Shown: in pieces, positions 1-8,540 of the stretch
Numbering within the stretch: position 1 is the first letter of the stretch
Layout: every line of letters begins with the position of its first letter
Source: Obelidium mucronatum
Taxonomy: Eukaryota > Chytridiomycota > Chytridiomycetes > Chytridiales > Chytriomycetaceae
Assembly: GCA_025765595.1 (NCBI GenBank)
Contig: JAIVFH010000258.1
Span: 1 to 37,919 of the forward strand
Reading direction: 5' to 3'
Length of the DNA stretch: 37,919 bases
Made by a program: the position numbers and the translations under genes
The notes under the pieces: generated by a model
The model's database searches: none
What the model saw: the letters and a program-made list of their open reading frames with translations, nothing else
What the model was told of the DNA's origin: nothing

Positions 1-682
1 ATATCTGTTTTGCGGTTTCCTTCACTGGACAAAGGGAAAAGTCGATCGATTTTGGAAAGTCCAAAATATGCTCCGGTAATGATGCCTTGATTGGAAGGTA
101 AAATCGCCCAAACGAGGTGGTGAATTCAATCACGTCATTATAACATTCCTGGGTTATGCAATTTGCCTTTTAAATACACGAAACTCTGCATCGTTTATAA
201 GTACCTTGGCAACAGGTCTAAACGTGATGGGAATAGTCCAGCTCATTCCGGCAGAGAGCGTCACGGTTTCGGGAAAGTCCATTGAAAAGAACTTTGTTTT
301 TGGTAGTTTGTACTTGATCTTTTGCGTCTTCATGACAACGTTTTTAACGACCAAACTCTTGACGTGTTCACCACCAGGCTCCCTGATTAAGTTTCAGCAC
401 TCATGATGGTCTCTGATGCTTCAACAAAAACACACCAGTGAGTGAAATGAACAAGATCAGCGCAATCGATGCCGTAATGAACTTTGCGCTCGTTCTTGTT
501 TGGAGTTGGAATATCAGGCATGATTTCGCGTTCGACCAAACTCTTTTTGTTCTGAATCGCAGCCGGTGGCGCCTGGACAACCAATGTTTGTGTTTAAAGA
601 CTGTTTGAGTGATGCAATGAGACAAAGTTACTTTCGGGCCTTCAGCAGCGACTGGAATCACGCGTTGTTTATTGTTTTGCAT
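1..682 (-). CDS. CFAP65: CFAP65 (CCDC108) N-terminal part, cut by window edge
   Basis: Four exons are visible on the minus strand: 632-682, 436-572, 205-382 and 1-148. They are joined by introns of 59, 53 and 56 nt with GT-AG ends and consistent phase, giving about 171 residues before the window ends. The start is the ATG at 682, followed by a short disordered leader. Residues then read FTHWEPGGEHVKSLVVKNV, KLPKTKFFSMDFPETVTLS, GMSWTIPITFRPVAK, ECYNDVIEFTTSFGRFYLPI. This is the first MSP/ASH-like Ig domain of CFAP65, whose known hallmarks include a W-x-W-E-P-G-like start, a K-N-V strand and the FRP motif. CFAP65 is an axonemal central-apparatus protein needed for motile flagella, so the organism should have a swimming stage. 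No single frame exceeds about 110 codons here, so the gene is easily missed. Family assignment is strong; exact splice sites are inferred. Confidence 0.85.
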
Positions 683-849
683 CGATCTGGAGCAACTAAA
701 ATTAAGATAAATATTGTCGTTTTTGCACAAAATCAAAAAAATGGAGCTCTTTGAAGAAATCCAAAATTATTAGCGCCTCGATTCGCGCCATCCCTTCTCC
801 CGGCCGCCCCTGACTATTTAGCCGCTCCAAACATCGAGCTGGGGGTCTT

Positions 850-1029
850 TCAGAGTTTTCTTTTGATTGTATGAAACCCCCTCAACAAGAGAGCGCCCCA
901 ATGGATGCCTGGCGGGACTTTTGGTTGAGACAAGCAGGCATTGCAAGTATATTTGTGAAGATTCCGTCCGCAATTACCCTCCATATGATGTAATACGATT
1001 CTTTTGAGGGATTTTCTTGCAAGGAACAT
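850..1029 (-). CDS. Possible small protein, 59 residues, unknown
   Basis: An uninterrupted minus-strand frame runs from an ATG at 1029 to a TGA at 850-852. The product begins MFLARKSLKRIVLHHMEG, a basic-hydrophobic start resembling a mitochondrial presequence. It contains a CNAC pair and the segment VPPGIHWGALLL and ends with a basic tail. It lies 167 bp upstream of the CFAP65 start and in the same orientation. I do not recognise the family. A competing model would splice it (GT at about 945). On the opposite strand a good donor (GAG|GTAAGT, about 1038) also occurs, so strand is uncertain. Confidence 0.25.
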   Translation of the reverse strand: MFLARKSLKRIVLHHMEGNCGRNLHKYTCNACLSQPKVPPGIHWGALLLRGFHTIKRKL

Positions 1030-1135
1030 GTTGCTATATGAGGTAAGTACTTCAACCCTTGAGGTGATATTTTCTGTGACGTTATGACGATCTTTGTGAT
1101 AAAGGAACCCAATTCCGGGTCATCAGATCATCTGG

Positions 1136-1170
1136 TACCCCAGCAAAGTATCCAGTAGTTTGCTGGGGTA
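1136..1170. repeat. Perfect 12-bp inverted repeat (hairpin)
   Basis: TACCCCAGCAAA at 1136-1147 is exactly reverse-complementary to TTTGCTGGGGTA at 1159-1170, with an 11-nt loop. It is in noncoding sequence upstream of the gene at 1615. It may be a transcript hairpin or a decayed foldback element; nothing else identifies it. Confidence 0.6.
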
Positions 1171-1614
1171 TGTTTTGACTTGGTGAAGGGTCGATGGACG
1201 GTTGGGGACTCAACTGAGTAAAGTCACACAGGGGTGAAATCAAGTACAAAATATGAGATATGTAAATTGTTTATTGAATAAATTCGTTATTGTGCCCTTC
1301 CTGTAGTTGTTGGGCCATCGGTTTGTTGCTTCTTGTTCAAGACAAAGGCAAAATAGACTTCCTGGACCTTCAGGCGACCTTCAGGAGCTTCAGGAACCAA
1401 GATCGAAACTATACAAACCGGTTTCGGCACTTGTTTGGATGGCTGGTTGCATGGGAAGGGTCAAAACGGTGTTGGCGCGAATCGAAGCGCAAATTGAAAT
1501 GGCGCGCGAAATTTGCGCCTGTATTTCGATTTTGTATTAAAATAATAAAGCAGAGATTTGTCACAATTTTTCCATTTTTTCTCCTTCGACTGCGCACATC
1601 AACAAAACAAAAAG
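1171..1614. other. Upstream region of the 1615 gene; no gene seen
   Basis: This holds no convincing coding frame. It contains AATAAA-like motifs around 1270-1282 and a pyrimidine-rich stretch before the ATG at 1615, consistent with promoter and 5' leader. A plausible splice acceptor (CCTGTAG) ends at 1304, so a 5' UTR intron is possible. Confidence 0.4.
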
Positions 1615-2505
1615 ATGCTCAAAACACAGTTCGCAATGAAAAACAGACACTACTCTCCCGCCGCACGGCCGTTAAAGTCGAACCCAAACAACTACGCTCG
1701 AAGAAACAGCAAAAGCACCAAGAACAACAACAAGAAGTACTCAAGACACCGATCCCAACGGTTCCACAGTGACAGTTTAACCTCCAGCTCTACCCCCTCA
1801 ACGCCCTTCTTCAGCAGCCAGCTCTCTAAGAACTCCTCCTATGCCATCATGAGACGCCAGCAGCAAGCCATCAAGAGAGACCTGGAGCTGGGAAAATCAA
1901 ACACTACCGCAGCTCTTGACTTGGGTCGAGACACTTTGAGATCGTTGATGCTCGAGAGTGGTATGTCTTCTATTGCCTGTGTCACTAGAGAAGACCTCCT
2001 TTTCCAAGAAGAAGGCAACTTTGGCACTGACGATGTTGACAGCGAAGAGGGACAGTTTTATGGTGATTACACTCCTTATTGCCCTAGTGGTTATGGCATG
2101 AGTGATGACCCAGAACAGAACGATGGCCCTGCTTCCACCTCTCGCGGCTCGACTGATATCGACGATAATGAAGAACATGATGATGATGATATTGACATGG
2201 TTGACCTTGACCTTGAGATTGAGAACGCCTGCGTTGATCTTGGTTTGACATCTCCTTCTCTCTTCCATCCCTCCTTAGCATCTAACAATGCCCCAGTTGT
2301 TGAACCCCCTGTAGAAACCAACGCCGCGTCGAATAGCTTCGATGCTACCTCCTACCAACCTTTTGAGGTCTATTCGCCTTTTGACTTTGGTTCAAGCCCA
2401 TCGTACTCTACTACCCTGGATTTTGCCGACTTGTTGGAGGAATATAACCAAGACCTTTCGCCTTCAGATACTGCTGTGATAACGTCAACGGCACTCAGCG
2501 TATAA
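1615..2505 (+). CDS. Acidic, Ser/Thr-rich protein of unknown function
   Basis: This is a single-exon gene of 296 residues. The ATG at 1615 was chosen because it has A-rich context (AAAG before ATG) and begins the frame after a T-rich leader; the frame extends upstream only through non-ATG codons. Residues 1-60 are strongly basic and Asn/Ser/Arg-rich. A short predicted helix follows (about 80-110: RRQQQAIKRDLELGKSN and RDTLRSLMLES). The second half is acidic, with an Asp/Glu cluster near 185-205 (EEHDDDDIDMVDLDLEIENA) and aromatic-Pro-Ser stretches. There is no signal peptide or membrane segment. A basic N-terminus with acidic C-terminal patches would fit a nuclear regulator, but I recognise no domain. 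A coding origin is well supported by length and codon pattern. Confidence 0.75.
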   Translation: MLKTQFAMKNRHYSPAARPLKSNPNNYARRNSKSTKNNNKKYSRHRSQRFHSDSLTSSSTPSTPFFSSQLSKNSSYAIMRRQQQAIKRDLELGKSNTTAALDLGRDTLRSLMLESGMSSIACVTREDLLFQEEGNFGTDDVDSEEGQFYGDYTPYCPSGYGMSDDPEQNDGPASTSRGSTDIDDNEEHDDDDIDMVDLDLEIENACVDLGLTSPSLFHPSLASNNAPVVEPPVETNAASNSFDATSYQPFEVYSPFDFGSSPSYSTTLDFADLLEEYNQDLSPSDTAVITSTALSV

Positions 2506-3074
2506 ATGTCCTCCTTCCAAACGTCTTCAGCAAACATCCCCCCTCTTTTGTTCTATATGCTTTTGGGGCACTGTAATTATGTGTACAAACACCATCAATC
2601 ATGAAGCAAAAACTCCCAACCTTTCTCTGATATTTCTATACGGCATATAGTTTTCTTTTTGTTATTTTTATTTTTACATTATATCTCACTGTGTTGGTTG
2701 ATACCCTACTAGTGCTCTCTGTTTTATGGAATGGTTGTTTATGTTCTCAACGTACTTTGACGTGCGGTTCTTGACTTTTGGCCAAGAATGCTTTCTTGCT
2801 ACTCATTGAACATCAGACCTTACAACTGAGACGCGTCTAGGTGGAAAATAATGAAAGAATAATGGGCATCATTTCGTATATTTATATTATTCTTTTGACG
2901 GTTTCGTTAAACTCGACTATTTTCTTCTTCAGCGCAGCTTTCGCACTTTCCGTACAAAGCCAGAAAATGATAATCTGAATGGGTGGGTGAGGTAAGCGGA
3001 AGTTTTCTCGTATGTTTCTACGCCTTTTTATGGTGAGGTGATGAGTCACAATCGCATAAAAAAAATAATAAAGA
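2506..3074. other. Intergenic region; 3' UTR and promoter only
   Basis: I see no gene here. The left part is A/T-rich 3' sequence of the preceding gene. The right part, just before the ATG at 3075, is A-rich (AAAAAAATAATAAAGA). Minus-strand frames in this stretch are shadows of the gene at 3075. Confidence 0.4.
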
Positions 3075-4896
3075 ATGAACGAAGAACAACTGCTCCAACA
3101 TCTTGCCGACGCCCGCGATGCCCTCAACGACGGCCTCGCATTCTTCGCCACCGCCTCGTCCGCGTTCCACAAACCCGCCCAGCCCGACGCCCTGGCAAGC
3201 GCCCGGACAAGTCTGGCCACGGCCCTTACAGCGCTGGCCAAGGCCCGGGTGTCGCCCAAGGCAAAGTGTCCCCGCGACAACAGCGAGCCGATCCTCGACA
3301 ATCCGTTCTACATGTTTGCAATGAGCCACCTGGCGCTGGGCCAAATGCTTCTGCTGGAGAACAAAGTCACTGCTGCAAAAGAGCACTTTGAGTCTGCCAG
3401 GAACGTGTTTGCGTTTAGTCCGCGTTGTTTTATCGCCCTGGCAAATGCGTTGAGAATTCTTGCGACAAACGCGGAAATGTTGGGGCAAGTGGAAGACCTG
3501 TTGGCGCTGGCAATTGAAACTGCAAAACAACTGCAGGAAACTGTTAAGATCGAGCGGGAACAATTTCTGTCGCGCCAAAATAACTTAAGAGATTCTGAAA
3601 TTGCCGATGATGAAGGGGACAACGACGATGAAGATGGCGAGGATGAGGAGGATTGGACACAGCAGGAATCAGTCACGTTAGAGATCAATGCAGGGCTGGT
3701 GGATGCTTCGAATGCGCTTATTCTTCTTTTGATTCAGTTGGATCGGCCTAAGGACGCCGAACCGCATCTTTCGGCTTTAAACTACAAGTACCGTCTTTCT
3801 TCTGATGTCTTGGCGTACAAACTCCCGCGAAAAGGCCCTTGGCGCAGCGATATACCGTTTGTCAAGGCGATAGACAATGCATTACCAAAAACCGCGTTAG
3901 AATACCTTCAAGGTGCTTTCGATCCGACTTCAGTGTTTTGGAATGAACACTTCTATTGTCCCGACACACCATACTTTTCGTATACACACCCACTTGACAA
4001 TTCCATCGCGCCAAAGAGCGCAATGGATCAACTGATACGCTATGTGCATTCCCTTGCTGTAAAACTGTTTCCCCAAGTCGCGGAAGCAAAAGCAGCGGAA
4101 TGGTGGACACACTGTCGAACTCACAACTCTGGTCATCAATTGCATTTCGATTCTGCACATGAAGGGCAATCGGATAAGGTGAATCTTAGTTTTTTTTTCT
4201 TCTTTGACTCATCAAAATAGTATGCTTAGAAACGAAAACGAATTGGCCCTGTTCATCCAATCGTCAGTTGTGTAATATATCTCTCTGAGGGAGTGGGCGG
4301 TCCGACAATGGTAACAAATCAGCGACTGGGTGATCCCTTGGCCGATCGAGGTTGGATGGTTGAGAGTGCAGTGAATCGACTGGTTGTGTTTGATGGATCT
4401 GTATTGCATGGAGTGATTCCTGGAAAGGGGTTTCACCCGGAAGCGACAACTGCGAGGCGAACGTCATTCATGATTGCGTTTTGGGATCACGTGGATATCA
4501 AGGTTTCTAGAATACGTTTCTTCCCTGCTTTTTTTTTTCTCAATGTATTTTGCTTGCCTCTTTTTCAAGCCTAGTGCTGAAAATATACCAGGATCTGCAC
4601 GCCCGTTTCCTTACAATATCAGCCCGGATATCTACACTTGGCCAAAACTGCATACAGCAAAAACTCCTGCAACTTGGCCCGGACCTGTGCCAGAACAATT
4701 AACTTACGTCACACCTACTCCGCTCGATCGCGTATGGCAATCTGTTCCCGATTCTGAAATTAAACCCGATTCTCAAGTATCGAATCTGCAAAAAACAGGG
4801 ATTGACTTGGAAGCGGTGGAAGAGCATCTGGAGCTTGGGTACAGCAAATCGGAATTAGGACTTCCAAATTATAATCTGGTCTTTCAAGGCTTCTAA
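3075..4896 (+). CDS. 2-oxoglutarate/Fe(II) dioxygenase with helical (TPR-like) N-terminal domain
   Basis: There are three exons, 3075-4178, 4230-4502 and 4570-4896, giving 567 residues; introns are 51 and 67 nt. Residues about 1-240 are helical and TPR-like, interrupted by a very acidic linker at about 176-195. The C-terminal half is a double-stranded beta-helix oxygenase. The iron ligands are visible as HFD (357-359) and the distal His of VLHGV (428). The candidate 2-oxoglutarate Arg is in ARRTSFMIAFW (about 444). The exon-2 start was fixed by the strand PIVSCVIYLSEGVGGPT, which crosses an otherwise stop-containing region. Such enzymes hydroxylate proteins or small molecules using O2 and 2-oxoglutarate; the substrate cannot be read from sequence. 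There is no signal peptide, so cytosolic or nuclear location is likely. The first exon is strikingly GC-rich compared with the rest. Confidence 0.85.
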
Positions 4897-5206
4897 TGAT
4901 AAGTTGAGCGCACAGCGCGTGAGTATCGTGACAATAAATTAAAGAGATATATAAAAAACGAAAAAGGTGACAATTTTTCGCGATCGCTTCACCATCGGAC
5001 TCGATTCGCATTTATAATCGAATCCACGGCAAACAAATAACTGGATATATTTGTTAGTCCCTAATGCTTTTAAGTTTTTCCTTTGAAGGTTATTGCTTAC
5101 TTTCACTTGGGGCAGATCAGATCAAAAGTTCAAAACTCATTGATTGTCGGATTATAAACACTGCCATCTCGGGAGCTTAAAAGTGCCATCAAATTCGCGG
5201 AAAAAA
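4897..5206. other. Intergenic region between two plus-strand genes
   Basis: This contains an AATAAA (about 4934) some 40 nt after the oxygenase stop, then A/T-rich sequence and the A7-ATG start context of the next gene. No coding sequence is seen. Confidence 0.5.
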
Positions 5207-7635
5207 ATGGGCAGAAACGATAGTAGCGATGACGAAGATGTTGTCAAGGAGCCAGTATCAAGCTTCCAATCGCTATTTGCTGAGGGAGATATACTCGCGA
5301 AACAAGGAGACTTTAAAAAGGCTGTAATCGCTTATACAAAGGTTGGGAGCAGGATTTTTTCAATATGTGTGTTTTTTTTAACTGGGGTGTGTTGGATCAA
5401 GGCGCTGGGAATGAAACTTGGAGACAAAAGTTGTCTTGTCGCTCGCTCAAAATGCTATCTACAACTTGGAGATGCTGAAAAGGCACTGGAAGATTCGAAT
5501 ATGTCATTGAAAGAGGATCCGTTGTTTTTCAAGGTTTTTTTTATTTTATTTTTTTTTTCTTTCTTTTTTAAATTGATTAATGAAGTATTGCTTAAATATG
5601 TTTTTAAATTTTGGTGCATAAAGGGGGTCTTCCAAAAAGCGGAAGCCTTATACGCTAAGGGTGATTTTGAAATGGCGCTCGTGTTTTATCATCGCGGGAA
5701 CAAGCTTCGCCCAGAGCTGGATGAGTTTCGATTGGGAATCCAGAAAGCGAGAGAAGCGATTGATAATTCGATCGGAAGTATGTTGACATTACATTTTTTA
5801 TTTCTATTGTTGTGTTGAGTCAAGCTATTTACAAAAAACACAACACAACACTCGCAGATCCAAAAGATTACAAATTCCATGCACCACCAGGAATAAAAAT
5901 CACACAAGACGGGAAAATTATTGTCGCTCCGCCACCTCACTTGCATCACCCAGGAGGAGGAGGAGGAAAGCCGACAGCCATGACTTACAACAACAAGGAA
6001 AAAGTTGTTGCTATATCTGGAAAGAGCGCGAAACAACTTCTTGGGGAAATTTATGAAGATCGGGAGTATCTGGAGAATTTTCTTAATGATAAAGGTGATA
6101 CTGACTATCTCAAACACAAAAACTAAAAATTATTGTGAACATTAAATAACAGACTTTGAGCACAATCCAAACCAAGGAATAATGAGCCTTGTCAGCGGTT
6201 GCCTCCATTACTTGGACACAAGAACGGATTTTTGGAGGCAACAAAAGCCAATCTATGCTCGAAGAAAGGAACACTCAAGAGTCAAAGAACGTGCCATCTC
6301 AGGTAACGAAAAAACCTCCCCCTTCAAAAAATGACATCATATTAACATGGGCAGTACTGTAGCACGAAATCGCGCTTTAATTGAAGAAAAGGGAAAAGAG
6401 CATCGAGAACGCGAACTTCAAGCAGAACAAGACCTCAACAATCCAAAAGCGGGTGGAGGAGTTCGCTCAAAATTAAACTCTGCGGATTCTCGGAGGAATA
6501 GATTTACAGCTGAAACGGAAAAATACGTTACAGCATCCATGAACGTTGTCACTCGATGTAAGTTCCCCGTGCGATGAATAGACCAAAAAGTATACTCACT
6601 TTTTTTTCTCCAGCGATAGAAAAGAAAGACTATCAAAGAGCTTTACAGGCGGCAAAAAGTCTTTTGACGCGACTCACTGATATTCACAACCTCCCAAATC
6701 GTGAAAATGCTCTCTCTGACGTGATAAGCATGATTGGGAATATATACATGGAAGTTGGGCAGTTGCCACAAGCGATGCAGTTTTATAGAAAAGGTTTTCG
6801 CTATACTTTGTTATCCGGCAGGGTTTCTGATAGTTATCACCTGATGGTTTTAGATTTGACACACTGCAAAGCAAAAAACCTACCCGAAAGTCTCACCCGC
6901 GCATTGGGAAACATGGGTCGAATCTGCGTCAAATTGAGGCGTTTCGATGACGCCATTTCGTTTTTCGAGCAGAAGCTCATCGTTCGTCCCACATCCACCG
7001 AACCAACATCAACGCTACCATCTATTTCTACGCCTCCATCATCGGCCGGATCTACCAGATCCGCTAATAGTAATGCAACACCAACTTTAGAACGTGCGTG
7101 GCTGCTACACGATATTGGTAGATGTCATTTGGAAATGGGCAGGGATGACAAGGCCAAACACAGTGGAATATTAAGCCTAAAAGTAGCCGAAATATTAAAG
7201 GACAGACGCTGGTGTCTGAATGCTTTGGTTTTAATTGGACAAGTCGAAGGTAACCATATTTGAACTTAAATAACTATGGTTTCCGTAGTTTTCGTTGACA
7301 TTTATCCCACATAAAAAAAAGTGCGAAACGAAAAATACGAGGCTGCTGTCAAAGTTTACTCAAAAGCCTTATTTTATTCAAAAGAATTGGAAGATCCGAG
7401 GGCCGTTGAAGCCATCAATGACGCGCTTTCTCAACTTAAAGGGAAACTACCTCCACCCCCTCCACCACCTTCATCACCGGTTAAACAGCCGCATCAAAAC
7501 TCTGCCAAGTCTCAAAATCCTTTGCAGTCCCCCGCGACGCCTCCAGTACAACTTCAACCTACTCCACCACCAGGGAGACCACAATCTGCGAAACCAAAAC
7601 CTCCCACTTCGACTGTGAAAACGGCATGGGGTTAA
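5207..7635 (+). CDS. ODAD4: Outer dynein arm docking complex subunit 4 (TTC25)
   Basis: There are eight exons: 5207-5341, 5402-5533, 5624-5777, 5858-6094, 6153-6302, 6363-6557, 6614-7249 and 7322-7635. They total 1953 nt (650 residues) with no frame break. Diagnostic segments shared with animal TTC25 include SCLVARSKCYLQLGD, ALVFYHRGNKLRPELDEF, LLGEIYEDREYLE and YLDTRTDFWRQQKPIYAR. N-terminal TPRs span about residues 18-145, a linker with G/P-rich stretches follows, and C-terminal TPRs cover about 320-560. The tail is Pro-rich (KGKLPPPPPPPSSP) and ends KTAWG. The protein helps dock outer dynein arms on ciliary doublets, so it belongs to flagellar motility like CFAP65 in this window. The start ATG follows seven A residues. 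Several introns (60 and 90 nt) are multiples of three without stops, so retention would stay in frame. Confidence 0.92.
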
Positions 7636-7721
7636 ATTTAAAGAAAAATCATGTGCCTTACATATAGCTTTATTAAAAATAAACTCCGACTGAAAGCACA
7701 CACTCACAAGTTCGAAAGGGA

Positions 7722-7850
7722 GCAACGTTGAAGCGATTCCAGCCTAGCCGCGTTCTCCAAAGACACGGCGTTTCCAAATGACGCAAGTTTTAAAGCCAAA
7801 ATCCCTCAAAAAGCCTTCCGTTTCGCTGTTCCAAGCACTCTCCAGTTCTC
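7722..7850 (+). repeat. Decayed fragment of the R1/R2/R3 repeat (R0)
   Basis: Sequence such as AGCGATTCCAGCCTAGCCGC and CCGTTTCGCTGTTCCAAG matches the left part of R1 (about 8588-8742) and R2 with many substitutions and deletions. Same orientation as R1. It lies just upstream of small gene copy A, so that gene is bracketed by repeat sequence. Confidence 0.7.
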
Positions 7851-8090
7851 AATCTGTTTCCTGGTTGGTATTAATTTAATAGATTCAGTCTGACATTCAG
7901 TATTAATTGGAGGGAGATGGTTTTGACTTTATCTAAATATTCTACATTCCTTTTCAATAATTATCAATTCACCCATTTCTCAGCAGAAAGGGCCGAAGGA
8001 AAGCTGTGTTTGACCAGATGATGATTTCCAGAAGCTCTGCTTGGTTCGGTTTCTCTAAAACTTTTCGGACAAAAAAGACTCCAAAAACAG

Positions 8091-8450
8091 ATGGAGCACC
8101 CACCAAACAAAAACCGCGAGCGCAACGCCAAAAAGCGGCTTGCTAAGAAAATGTAAGAACGAATGCGCTCGCACAAACCACAGACACCTAACTGATTGTG
8201 TTCAAACGGAACAGCCGCAGCGCTGAGGCCAAGGTGCTGAGGCTCCAGTCAGCATGGGAGCTGCGACACCAGTTGACGCTGGATAAGCAGCTCACGCTGA
8301 ATACTGAGATGCAAGCGGCACGACGCGCTCGTGACGGGCTGCTTTCACAAGCGGCCCTTAACGCTTCGTAAGTCGAGAAATGGTTAATGAATTCAACTTA
8401 ATTTTATCCCAATCAGGCGCAACGGGCCGAATCACGGCTGGTGGTTTTGA
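8091..8450 (+). CDS. Small basic protein, repeat-linked family, copy A
   Basis: There are three exons, 8091-8152, 8215-8367 and 8417-8450, giving 82 residues. Both donors are good (AT|GTAAGA and TC|GTAAGT). The product starts MEHPPNKNRERNAKKRLAKK and continues with a helical, Leu/Arg/Gln-rich segment (AKVLRLQSAWELRHQLTL, then DKQLTLNTEMQAARRARDGL) and ends GWWF. A second intact copy (33438-33730, minus) has the same exon-1/exon-2 junction, an Ile codon split AT|C. It also has the same arrangement: basic block, heptad-like helix, then RARD and QAAL. The basic block followed by a helix superficially resembles a DNA-binding coiled coil, but no known domain is recognised. It sits between repeat fragment R0 and repeat R1. 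Function unknown. Confidence 0.6.
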
Positions 8451-8540
8451 AATTTATTATTTTTAAGAACAAAAGCAATAAAAAACACTTGTGGATGCCA
8501 GTTACAAGTTTTCTATCCATAAAAACTTCGTTCAGAGGGT

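Noticed and set aside
1615..1760. PAM2 motif in the acidic protein (SNPN near residue 22)
   Set aside because: Only a few residues match and the key hydrophobic and Pro positions of PAM2 are missing.
1290..1772. 160-codon plus-strand frame overlapping the start of the 1615 gene
   Set aside because: It is Arg/Lys-rich from reading A-rich leader and the basic gene start in another frame, and it ends inside the better-supported gene.
8091..8450. Calling the small basic family bZIP
   Set aside because: The basic block is followed by a helix, but the N-x-x-A-A-x-x-S/C-R signature and regular Leu heptads are absent.
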